Assembly: GCA_017424125.1 (NCBI GenBank)
Contig: JAFPBM010000041.1
Span: 1-11,243 of the forward strand
Length of the DNA stretch: 11,243 nt
Direction: 5' to 3'
Source of the DNA: Clostridia bacterium
GTDB taxonomy: Bacteria; Bacillota; Clostridia; Oscillospirales; Acutalibacteraceae
Both the position numbers and the translations under genes were made by a program. The notes under the pieces were generated by a model, which ran no database searches, was not told the origin of the DNA, and saw only the letters and a list, made by a program, of their open reading frames with translations. Of this stretch, positions 1-5,687 are shown piece by piece; the first letter of the stretch is position 1, and each line of letters begins with the position of its first letter.

Positions 1-109
1 GAATAGTCTCTTCAGTAACGTCAAACTCTTTTGCAAGGTCGGTTACTATTACCTTTCCGTCCATATTGAGCCTTGAAATAATCGCGTTGCGTCTTTCAAT
101 AGCAAGCAT
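1..109 (-). CDS. DeoR-family transcriptional regulator, N-terminal part only
   Basis: The ATG at 107-109 opens a minus-strand frame that runs off the left edge, so only 36 codons are visible. The translated start, MLAIERRNAIISRLN, followed by VIVTDLAKEFDVTEETI, is the typical N-terminal winged helix-turn-helix of DeoR-family sugar-phosphate-responsive repressors; the recognition helix falls around residues 30-36 and would continue with RRDL beyond the edge. An AGGAAG Shine-Dalgarno lies about 8 bases upstream. It follows the PduT-like gene by 17 bases in the same direction and so is probably co-transcribed as the local regulator of the fucose/rhamnose microcompartment operon. DeoR proteins usually sense a phosphorylated sugar intermediate; the ligand here is not deducible. 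Family call is firm, the target is inference. Confidence 0.85.
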   Translation of the reverse strand, partial: MLAIERRNAIISRLNMDGKVIVTDLAKEFDVTEETI

Positions 110-126
110 ATTTTGTTACTTCCTTT

Positions 127-675
127 TTATAAAATACTCTGCCACATTTTCGGGTCAGGGTTGGGAATAACAGAGGAATCAAGGAACATGCCGTTCTCTC
201 CCGCTTCGTTTGCGGCGCGTTCAATCGCGGCGGTAACAGCCGCAACTTCACCCGTCAAAAGAAGATAGGATTTTCCGCACATACCACGTGCCAGACGTAA
301 TTCAATCAAATCAACGTATGCGGTCTTTGCGGCAACGTCGGCGGCTACAATTGCGGCAGATGAAGAGTATGTTTCCATAACGCCAAGTGCGTGGGGATTA
401 TCAATAACTGCGGTGCCGTAAATCGCATCAAAAATTGTGGGATGCGGATTGCCGAGCACAAAACTATCAATAAGTGTATCGGGATAATGTGCCTTTGCGG
501 CGTCAACCGCGGCACGAACGGAGCTTAAAAGTCCGCTGATAAGCACAAGATATTTACCCGGACAAACTGTTTTTGCTTCAATAATCTCAACCTCTGCGGT
601 TTTGAGCATTAAATCGGCGGCAGTCATGCCGGAAGAAACGGTTTTATATTCAACCATCGCCAAAGCCTTATTCAT
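127..675 (-). CDS. pduT: PduT-like tandem BMC-domain (BMC-T) shell protein with Fe-S cysteine
   Basis: This 182-residue protein has two BMC domains in tandem (about 1-90 and 95-182), each starting with an ALxxxE-type strand, and should form pseudohexameric trimers in the shell. Domain 1 carries VCPGKY with Cys38. In Salmonella PduT the same position, Cys38, supplies three ligands to a [4Fe-4S] cluster at the trimer pore, so an electron-conducting pore is a strong inference. Unusually, domain 2 has another cysteine (Cys133, in RGMCGKS) at nearly the equivalent pore-loop position. The gene overlaps the end of the PduS-like gene by 8 bases, which fits the known PduS-PduT partnership and suggests translational coupling. 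Length matches the family. Calling it PduT rather than another BMC-T rests on the Cys38 motif and the PduS neighbour. Confidence 0.9.
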   Translation of the reverse strand: MNKALAMVEYKTVSSGMTAADLMLKTAEVEIIEAKTVCPGKYLVLISGLLSSVRAAVDAAKAHYPDTLIDSFVLGNPHPTIFDAIYGTAVIDNPHALGVMETYSSSAAIVAADVAAKTAYVDLIELRLARGMCGKSYLLLTGEVAAVTAAIERAANEAGENGMFLDSSVIPNPDPKMWQSIL

Positions 676-1993
676 CGGTCTTCACTCCAATCTTAATAAA
701 TTTATCGTTAACTGCGGTTACTTTGCCGTTTACGGACGAATGGATGTTAACGCTGAGTCCGTCTGCGGCGGTGGCGATTACGTCGCCACATTTAACCTCT
801 GCACCAACGGCTACGTTCGCTTTTGCGGGTGCGCCGATATGTTGCGAGAGCATAATTGTAACTGTTGCGGGATTCAATACGTCCGAAAGCATCGGTGCGG
901 TTTTGTTGTATTTATCAACACCGATTCTTGCCGCCAGACGTTTTACGGGTACCATGCGGTAACTGCGTGCGGGGGAGGTTGGTTTTTCCTCGGCAGGCAG
1001 CGGTTTTAAACCTTGTTTACGCATATCTGCTTTAACGGCGGCGAGGAGTGTTCTGGGGGATAATCCCTGTCCGCAAGAGTACATCTCGCACAGGCCGCAA
1101 CTGCAACAGTACGCCGCATCAAGATAAGGCGCTTCCTGCATCGTGTTTGATGCGTTGCGCATAAAGAAGGCAGGGTCAATCGGGTGACCTAAAAGGTTGC
1201 GCGGACATAAATCGGTACAATAACTGCACTGACAGCACGCCGCCATAGCCCTTTTAATATCTATCGAAGTATTTACCTGTTTCTTTTTAACTATGTAATG
1301 GTCACGGGGCAAAAGCAAAATAGCATTTGTAGTTTTTGTTACAACGTCAAATCTGCTTCCAAAGTTGCCCATCATAGGGCCGCCCAAAATAATCTCGTAA
1401 TCATCAAGGGTGCTTCCGCCAGCATAATCAATCAGTTCGCCGATTGTGATACCAAGCGGAACGCGCAACGTCATAGGTTTATTGATTTCACCTGCGACGG
1501 TAACAAACTTGTGTGTAACGGGGCTTCCCTGTAACGCGTTATACACGTTATAAATTGTTTCAACGTTAAATACGGTCACACCGATTGAAATCGGAAGTGA
1601 ACCGGCTTTAACGGTTTTACCGGTTGCCTCTTTAATAAGAACAACCTCGTCGCCCGCGGGATAAATTTCCGGCAGACGGCAAACGCTAATATTTTCAAAG
1701 GAGTCAAGCTGTGCCTCAACGGCGGCAAGGGCGTTTTTATAAGAACCCTTAAGACCGATAATAACACGTTCTGCCTCCACAGTTTTCGCAATTAAATCAA
1801 GCGTACTTACAATCTCGTAAGCGTTGCGTTCGAGTAGCTGACGGTGAAGTTTAAGTAACGGTTCACACTCAGCACAGTTAAGAATTATGGTGTCACAGCG
1901 CTTGTCAAGCTTAGCGTACGAGGGGAATCCCGCGCCGCCGCAACCTACAACACCGCAATCTTTAACTATTTTTACTAACTCGTCAAAATTCAT
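668..1993 (-). CDS. pduS: PduS-like RnfC-type flavin / iron-sulfur oxidoreductase
   Basis: The 441-residue protein resembles PduS, first described as a cobalamin reductase, and the RnfC/NuoF soluble electron-transfer family. The N-terminus has the glycine-rich nucleotide/flavin motif VGCGGAGFPSYAK (16-28) followed by NCAECEP (39-45). The middle holds two ferredoxin-type cysteine groups: C253-x2-C256-x2-C259-x3-C263-P and C296-x2-C299-x2-C302-x4-C307, consistent with two [4Fe-4S] clusters, the second with slightly unusual spacing. A C-terminal lipoyl/barrel-sandwich-like segment (about 375-435) ends the protein. There is no B12 enzyme here, so cobalamin reduction is unlikely; a role in NADH-linked electron transfer with PduT across the shell, perhaps to the activase or for NAD recycling, is inference. 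It starts 2 bases after the BMC-P stop and overlaps the PduT-like gene. Confidence 0.92.
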   Translation of the reverse strand: MNFDELVKIVKDCGVVGCGGAGFPSYAKLDKRCDTIILNCAECEPLLKLHRQLLERNAYEIVSTLDLIAKTVEAERVIIGLKGSYKNALAAVEAQLDSFENISVCRLPEIYPAGDEVVLIKEATGKTVKAGSLPISIGVTVFNVETIYNVYNALQGSPVTHKFVTVAGEINKPMTLRVPLGITIGELIDYAGGSTLDDYEIILGGPMMGNFGSRFDVVTKTTNAILLLPRDHYIVKKKQVNTSIDIKRAMAACCQCSYCTDLCPRNLLGHPIDPAFFMRNASNTMQEAPYLDAAYCCSCGLCEMYSCGQGLSPRTLLAAVKADMRKQGLKPLPAEEKPTSPARSYRMVPVKRLAARIGVDKYNKTAPMLSDVLNPATVTIMLSQHIGAPAKANVAVGAEVKCGDVIATAADGLSVNIHSSVNGKVTAVNDKFIKIGVKTDE

Positions 1994-1995
1994 AG

Positions 1996-2271
1996 TTATC
2001 TAACAACTCCGGACATACCTGTATCGTCATCAACAATACCAACAATAGCGGCATCAACAGGGCTCTGTGCCATAGCGCAACCTACTCTTGCTGCGCTGCC
2101 TGTTGCAACCAAAACAATTTCTCCAATGCCTGCACCGACATTGTCTATAGCAACAATTCTCTTCGAATCGCTCATACATTCAAGCGGTTCTACTACCATA
2201 AATTTGCTGCCCACAAGATTTTCGTTCTTGCGTGTGGAAACTACGCTTCCGATAACTTTTCCTATAATCAT
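1996..2271 (-). CDS. eutN: EutN/CcmL-type BMC-P pentameric vertex protein
   Basis: The 91-residue protein begins MIIGKVIGSVVSTRKNE, the hallmark start of EutN/CcmL/PduN proteins, and contains the expected VGAGIGEIVLVATGSAAR stretch. Length is standard. The family forms pentamers that cap the twelve vertices of the icosahedral shell, so very few copies are needed compared with the hexamers. The gene is the only BMC-P seen here. It lies after an 80-base gap containing a strong hairpin (2314-2340) and is followed by the PduS-like gene 2 bases later. A GGGTGAAAA sequence precedes the ATG and gives only a modest ribosome binding site, which fits low expression. Assignment is secure; choosing between the EutN and PduN names is arbitrary. 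Confidence 0.95.
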   Translation of the reverse strand: MIIGKVIGSVVSTRKNENLVGSKFMVVEPLECMSDSKRIVAIDNVGAGIGEIVLVATGSAARVGCAMAQSPVDAAIVGIVDDDTGMSGVVR

Positions 2272-2313
2272 TTTTCACCCATCCTATATAGTGTGGTAAT
2301 AAAAGGGGCTCTC

Positions 2314-2340
2314 ATGAGCGGCGGATTTACCGCCGCTCAT
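2314..2340 (-). promoter_or_regulatory. Intercistronic RNA hairpin between BMC-H and BMC-P genes
   Basis: A perfect 11-base-pair GC-rich inverted repeat (arms 2314-2324 and 2330-2340, five-base loop) lies in the 80-base gap between the last BMC-H gene and the BMC-P gene. In the minus-strand transcript it is followed by GAGAGCCCCTTTTATT, with only four Us eight or so bases later. It is therefore at best a partial terminator; a transcript-stabilising or attenuating element that lowers downstream expression is the likelier role. The function is inference. Confidence 0.65.
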
Positions 2341-2351
2341 AAAAAAGAAAC

Positions 2352-2630
2352 TTATTTAAGCGAGGGGAGAATCTTCTCAACGTCGCCGTGAGGACGCGGA
2401 ATAACGTGTGTTGCGATGATTTCGCCAAGACGTGAAGCAGAGTTAGAACCAGCCTCAACAGCAGCCTTTACAGCGCCAACGTCACCACGAACCATAACAG
2501 ATACGAGTCCGGAACCGATTTTTTCGGTGCCAATCAGCTCAACGTTAGCGGCCTTAACCATAGCGTCTGCTGCCTCGATTGCTGCTACAAGTCCTCTTGT
2601 TTCAATCATACCAAGTGCTTCGAGTGCCAT
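2352..2630 (-). CDS. PduA/PduJ-type BMC-H hexameric shell protein
   Basis: A canonical single-domain BMC-H protein of 92 residues: [20 protein letters not shown] at the N-terminus, pore loop EKIGSGL (36-42) and [17 protein letters not shown] after it, ending in the [14 protein letters not shown] tail. PduA-class hexamers tile the shell facets, and their central pore passes small polar substrates such as 1,2-propanediol. It differs from the core of the next BMC-H (2657-3034) at only three of 92 residues, so the two are recent duplicates or kept alike by gene conversion. The start at 2630 is chosen because AGGAGG lies 8 bases upstream; an out-of-frame ATG lies closer but too near the ribosome binding site. 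Probably one of the major facet proteins. Confidence 0.95.
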   Translation of the reverse strand: MALEALGMIETRGLVAAIEAADAMVKAANVELIGTEKIGSGLVSVMVRGDVGAVKAAVEAGSNSASRLGEIIATHVIPRPHGDVEKILPSLK

Positions 2631-2740
2631 TGCATTTTCCTCCTATTTATAATAGTTTATTTAATAGACGGTAAAATTTTCTCAACGTCGCCGTGAGGAC
2701 GCGGAATAACGTGTGTTGCGATGATTTCGCCAAGACGTGA
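2374..2740. repeat. Near-identical BMC-H paralogue segments (62-base exact direct repeat)
   Basis: The stretch at 2374-2435 is repeated exactly at 2679-2740, coding for the same C-terminal half of two neighbouring BMC-H proteins. Identity falls off, mainly at third codon positions, further into the genes. A third, more diverged copy of the same gene lies at 3360-3632. The pattern points to tandem duplication, possibly with recent gene conversion. Confidence 0.85.
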
Positions 2741-3034
2741 TGCAGAGTTAGAACCAGCCTCAACAGCCGACTTAACAGCGCCAACGTCACCGCGAACCAT
2801 AACAGATACGAGTCCCGAACCAATCTTCTCGGTGCCGATGAGTTCAACGTTTGCAGCCTTAACCATAGCATCTGCTGCTTCGATAGCGGCTACAAGACCT
2901 CTTGTTTCAATCATTCCAAGTGCTTCAAGTGACATTTTCTTTACCTCCCTTACAGGTTTAGATGTTTTTACTTCTTCAGCGGCGGGGGCAGCGGATGCCT
3001 TTGCTGCTGTTGTTGTTTTTTTAGTTTCAGCCAT
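2657..3034 (-). CDS. BMC-H shell protein with N-terminal extension and likely internal start
   Basis: The 125-residue product has a low-complexity Ala/Lys/Thr/Glu-rich extension (1-33, containing [13 protein letters not shown]) in front of a complete canonical BMC-H domain starting at Met34 ([13 protein letters not shown], pore EKIGSGL). The core from Met34 is 92 residues, 89 of them identical to the downstream BMC-H. Both starts look usable: the long start at 3034 has GAGGG 8-9 bases upstream; Met34 (ATG at 2933-2935) has GGGAGG with 8 bases spacing, as good as any site in this locus. The gene probably gives a long and a short isoform, as known for PduB/PduB'. The extension is likely disordered and may face cargo or cytosol; its role is inference. 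It starts 5 bases after the preceding gene. Confidence 0.9.
   Translation of the reverse strand: MAETKKTTTAAKASAAPAAEEVKTSKPVREVKKMSLEALGMIETRGLVAAIEAADAMVKAANVELIGTEKIGSGLVSVMVRGDVGAVKSAVEAGSNSASRLGEIIATHVIPRPHGDVEKILPSIK
2933..2949 (-). promoter_or_regulatory. Internal ribosome binding site and start codon (Met34) within BMC-H gene
   Basis: Inside the reading frame, codons for VREVKK spell out GGGAGG (2944-2949) followed by 8 bases and an in-frame ATG (2933-2935). This would translate a normal-sized 92-residue BMC-H in addition to the 125-residue form. The Shine-Dalgarno is stronger than the one at the outer start. Use of both starts is inference from the sequence. Confidence 0.7.
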
Positions 3035-3039
3035 TTAAA

Positions 3040-3333
3040 TTACCCTCTTTTCTTTTTGAGTCGAGCTGCGCTGATACTTACAATGCGTTCGGTTTCTTCG
3101 TGCGGGTTAGCGATAACCGCATAAGAGCAGGGTTTTATGATTGCCCCCGCAACCGCATTTTCTACGGCGGCGGTAACGGCAGAAACGGTGCCTTTAACGA
3201 TTATGGTAACAAGCCTTCCGCCCAACTTTCTTTCCCACGTAACAAATTCGACGTTAGCCGATTTGCACATAATGTCAAGACAGTCAACGGCGGCGGTAAC
3301 ACCCGAAACCTCAACCATACCTAACGAATTCAT
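3040..3333 (-). CDS. Divergent BMC-H shell protein with KLGGRL pore loop
   Basis: A 97-residue single BMC domain: MNSLGMVEVSGVTAAVDCLD at the start, pore-loop region ERKLGGRLV (34-42), and YAVIANPHEETERI near the C-terminus, followed by a short basic tail (RLKKKRG). It is clearly BMC-H but far from the three PduA-like copies: the pore carries GGR in place of GSG, putting an arginine near the opening and suggesting different selectivity. Cysteines occur at 18, 23 and about 83. AAGGAG lies 8 bases before the ATG. It sits between a PduA-like copy (27 bases upstream) and the extended BMC-H. It may be a minor facet protein; I cannot match it confidently to a named subtype. Confidence 0.9.
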   Translation of the reverse strand: MNSLGMVEVSGVTAAVDCLDIMCKSANVEFVTWERKLGGRLVTIIVKGTVSAVTAAVENAVAGAIIKPCSYAVIANPHEETERIVSISAARLKKKRG

Positions 3334-3359
3334 ATTTACTTCTCCTTAAGAGTGAGAGA

Positions 3360-3632
3360 TTAGAACTTCGGAAGAATCTTCTCAACGTCGTTATGAGGAC
3401 GCGGAATAACGTGTGTAGCAACGAGTTCACCAAGGCGTGAAGCGCAGTTTGAACCTGCTTCAACAGCAGCCTTTACAGCGCCAACGTCGCCGCGAACCAT
3501 AACAGATACGAGTCCAGAACCGATTTTTTCGGTGCCGATGAGCTCAACCTCTGCTGCCTTTGTCATTGCATCTGCAGCCTCGATAGCGGCTACAAGACCT
3601 CTGGTTTCAATCATTCCAAGTGCTTCTTTCAT
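3360..3632 (-). CDS. PduA/PduJ-type BMC-H hexameric shell protein (third copy)
   Basis: This 90-residue BMC-H has the same pore loop and core as the two copies further downstream ([38 protein letters not shown]) but differs in the N-terminus (MKEALG), in AMTKAAEVE for AMVKAANVE, in [11 protein letters not shown] and in the C-terminal PKF. It is thus an older paralogue. It has a strong AGGAGG 8 bases before the ATG and is expected to be a main facet hexamer with a substrate pore. The cysteine at about residue 63, unlike serine in the sister copies, is a small difference of unknown meaning. Confidence 0.95.
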   Translation of the reverse strand: MKEALGMIETRGLVAAIEAADAMTKAAEVELIGTEKIGSGLVSVMVRGDVGAVKAAVEAGSNCASRLGELVATHVIPRPHNDVEKILPKF

Positions 3633-3647
3633 TTTTGTTTCCTCCTG

Positions 3648-3962
3648 TTAGTTTTTATCAAAAGCATTAATTGTTAACATATATTCGGTATCGGGTTCGA
3701 CGCTTGTAAGAATGTGTGTCGTTACAACGCCTGAAACTCCGTTTGCCGCGATTTTTGCAGCCTCTACTGCGGCGGTTACGTTATCAACCGTGCCGCGGAA
3801 TTTAACTGCAACTATGAGCGGAACAGTAAGTTCGTCCGGATTGCCGGGCTTGTTTTTGTCAAAGGTTTCAACCGTAACGTCTGCCGCCTTGCAACCTGCG
3901 TCACAGGCAACCAAAGCCGCTACAAGTCCGTAAACCTCTATTATGCCGCATGCCATGCTCAT
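3648..3962 (-). CDS. BMC-H shell protein with enlarged pore-loop region
   Basis: The 104-residue protein keeps the BMC fold signature (IIEVYGLVAALVACDAGCKAADV at 7-29 in two overlapping parts, FRGTVDNVTAAVEAA at 55-69) but has about nine more residues between the second and third strands: ETFDKNKPGNPDELTVPLIV replaces the short pore loop of the PduA type. The insert holds Lys, Asn, Pro, Asp and Glu and should reshape or plug the hexamer pore. The start at 3962 is preferred to the second Met because TAGGAG lies 8 bases upstream. It is the first shell gene after the alcohol dehydrogenase (11 bases away). Subunits with such inserts occur in GRM loci to my knowledge, but I cannot name the subtype; pore function is inference. 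Confidence 0.88.
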   Translation of the reverse strand: MSMACGIIEVYGLVAALVACDAGCKAADVTVETFDKNKPGNPDELTVPLIVAVKFRGTVDNVTAAVEAAKIAANGVSGVVTTHILTSVEPDTEYMLTINAFDKN

Positions 3963-3973
3963 AATTTATTCTC

Positions 3974-5170
3974 CTACTTGTTGTAAATTGCAACCTTAAG
4001 ACCCTGCATCGAGATGTTGGTCTTGAAGGCCTCGTCAATCTGCTCAAGCGGGAAGCGGTGTGTAATAAGGTCGCTCATCGGGATTCCGATTGCCTTAGCA
4101 CGCTTTAAAAAATCAAAGGTTGTGGCGTAGTCACGAAGTTCATACGTCCAGGAACCAACCGTAACGATTTCCTTCTGGCAGATATCAAAGTGGGGGTTGA
4201 TTGTAGCATCTCCGCCGTTTACGAAGAAGCCGAGTTCACAAAGTCCGCCGCCTGCGCGGATGAATTTGTAAATGTTGCTGTGTGCAACGGGTGAACCTGT
4301 GCACTGGAACGCAAACTCTGCGCCCAGACCGCCGCAAGCATCCTTAACCGCATTTGCAAGAGCATCAATATCCTTATAGTTTTTGAAGTTGACCGTCTTA
4401 TCAGCGCCCATCTTTTTAGCAAACTCAAGACGTTTCTCTTCACCGTCAACAGCAACAATATTCTCAACGCCCATTGTGCGAAGAACTGCGATACAGATAA
4501 GACCAATCGGTCCGCAACCCTGTACAACAACATGGCTGTTAAAACGAAGAATTCCTGTTGTTTTTGCACGCTCAACAGCGTGAATTAAAACTGCAGAAGG
4601 CTCAATAAGTACTCTTGAATCAAGGTCGAGGTCACTTACGTTGAAAACAGTAGAGCCTTTGCGGATAACTATGTAATCTGCAAACCAACCGTTAAGATGA
4701 ACGTTATCATCCGGCATAAGACCGTATACGTCTGCGCTGCCTACGTTCTTTTTGTTAAGGTCGTACATTGTAATTTCGGGGCTGTCCTTAAATATAAGAC
4801 AGGTAACAACCTTGTCGCCCACTTTAAGCGGTTTACCCGCGCTATCAACCTTAACGTTCTTACCGATTTTAACGATTTCTCCCGTGCCCTCGTGTCCGAG
4901 AACAGTAGGAATAAGGCCGAACGGGTCGCGCTTATATTCATGTGCGTCAGTACCACAAACGCCGCAGCCCTCAACCTTTACGAGCATATCATCATCGCCA
5001 AGTTCGGGAATTGGGAATTCCTTGAGTTCAACCTTTTCAATTCCCGTAAGAACAGCAGCCTTACATTTTGTAGGTACCGGACCTGCAGATGCGGCGGGTG
5101 CTGCGCTTGTGTTCATACCCTCTAAAACCTGTCTGACAATCTGCTCGATATTTGCTGAATTAATATCCAT
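3974..5170 (-). CDS. Zinc-type NAD-dependent alcohol dehydrogenase with encapsulation peptide
   Basis: A medium-chain dehydrogenase of 398 residues. Residues 4-19 form a predicted amphipathic helix (SANIEQIVRQVLEGM) joined by an Ala/Pro-rich linker (21-33) to the catalytic domain, the usual form of an encapsulation peptide that directs cargo to the shell. Catalytic zinc ligands are visible: Cys72 in GCGVCGTDAHE, His93-Glu94 in GHEG and Glu190 in IEPS. The cofactor domain has GCGPIG (218-223) and Asp242 at the end of the second strand, pointing to NAD rather than NADP. The four-cysteine structural-zinc loop of classic ADHs is absent. The likely job is reducing propanal to propanol to regenerate NAD, or lactaldehyde to 1,2-propanediol; the sequence does not decide. 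It lies 26 bases after the GlcG-like gene. Confidence 0.92.
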   Translation of the reverse strand: MDINSANIEQIVRQVLEGMNTSAAPAASAGPVPTKCKAAVLTGIEKVELKEFPIPELGDDDMLVKVEGCGVCGTDAHEYKRDPFGLIPTVLGHEGTGEIVKIGKNVKVDSAGKPLKVGDKVVTCLIFKDSPEITMYDLNKKNVGSADVYGLMPDDNVHLNGWFADYIVIRKGSTVFNVSDLDLDSRVLIEPSAVLIHAVERAKTTGILRFNSHVVVQGCGPIGLICIAVLRTMGVENIVAVDGEEKRLEFAKKMGADKTVNFKNYKDIDALANAVKDACGGLGAEFAFQCTGSPVAHSNIYKFIRAGGGLCELGFFVNGGDATINPHFDICQKEIVTVGSWTYELRDYATTFDFLKRAKAIGIPMSDLITHRFPLEQIDEAFKTNISMQGLKVAIYNK

Positions 5171-5196
5171 AAATATCTCTGCCTTTCCACACAGGA

Positions 5197-5670
5197 CTAA
5201 AAGCCCATTGTGTTAAATATTTCTTTACCGTATTTTGCAAGGGCGGTGTCCTGCTCTTCGCTTCCACCGCTAACACCAAGGCCGCCTATTATTTTTCCTG
5301 CCTTGTTGTAAAGCGGTTCTCCGCCACCGAAAATAACGATTTTTCCGTCGTTGGTAAATTGTATGCCGTAAAGCGAGCCGTTTGGCTGTGAAAGTTTTTT
5401 AAGTTCGGACGTTGACATCTTAAGTGCAACTACGGTGTACGCTTTGTTAAAAGCAACGTCGTAACTTGCAATATAAGAATCGTCCATACACTCAACAAGT
5501 ACAGGCCTTGCCGCCTTGTTGGAGATTGCAACAACCGCGTTAACGCCCATCTCCTTTGCTTTTTCCTTTACTTTAGCAGAAAGTTTAAGCGCCGTATCAA
5601 GCGTCATATCGGCGTCGGTAATCTCTTTTGCAACCGAACTCACAATGGCATTAAGTGTTTTTTCGTCCAC
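5197..5670 (-). CDS. GlcG/PduO C-terminal-domain (HbpS-like) protein, GTG start
   Basis: The 157-residue protein belongs to the GlcG/HbpS/PduO-C family: LDTALKLSAKVKEKAKEMGV leads into VVAISNKAARPVLVECMDDS, and the end has IVIFGGGEPLYNKAGKIIGG then LGVSGGS, the typical family signature. It starts with GTG (5668-5670) chosen because GAGGT lies 7 bases upstream. The first twenty or so residues (DEKTLNAIVSSVAKEI) precede the usual family start and look like a short amphipathic helix, possibly an encapsulation peptide. Family members bind haem or corrinoid-related ligands, and such genes recur in GRM loci, but the biochemical role there is not settled. The ATP:cobalamin adenosyltransferase half of full-length PduO is absent, fitting a B12-independent pathway. 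It begins 17 bases after the aldolase. Confidence 0.88.
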   Translation of the reverse strand: MDEKTLNAIVSSVAKEITDADMTLDTALKLSAKVKEKAKEMGVNAVVAISNKAARPVLVECMDDSYIASYDVAFNKAYTVVALKMSTSELKKLSQPNGSLYGIQFTNDGKIVIFGGGEPLYNKAGKIIGGLGVSGGSEEQDTALAKYGKEIFNTMGF

Positions 5671-5687
5671 TTTAATTACCTCAAAAC

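Noticed and set aside
602..1009. Open frame on the plus strand opposite the PduS/PduT genes (135 codons)
   Set aside because: Lies antisense to two firmly identified genes, has no family features and arises from their codon use.
2311..2346. Plain Rho-independent terminator at the intercistronic hairpin
   Set aside because: The A run follows on the plus strand, so the T run precedes the hairpin in the minus-strand transcript; after the hairpin only CCCCTTTTATT is found, and the genes beyond belong to the same pathway.
2416..3038. Two similar plus-strand open frames opposite the BMC-H genes that look like a repeat protein family
   Set aside because: They mirror the duplicated BMC-H genes on the other strand; similarity is a by-product of the paralogy.
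2352..3632. CRISPR-like repeated sequence
   Set aside because: Repeats are long, coding and spaced as whole genes; no short repeat-spacer pattern occurs anywhere in the window.
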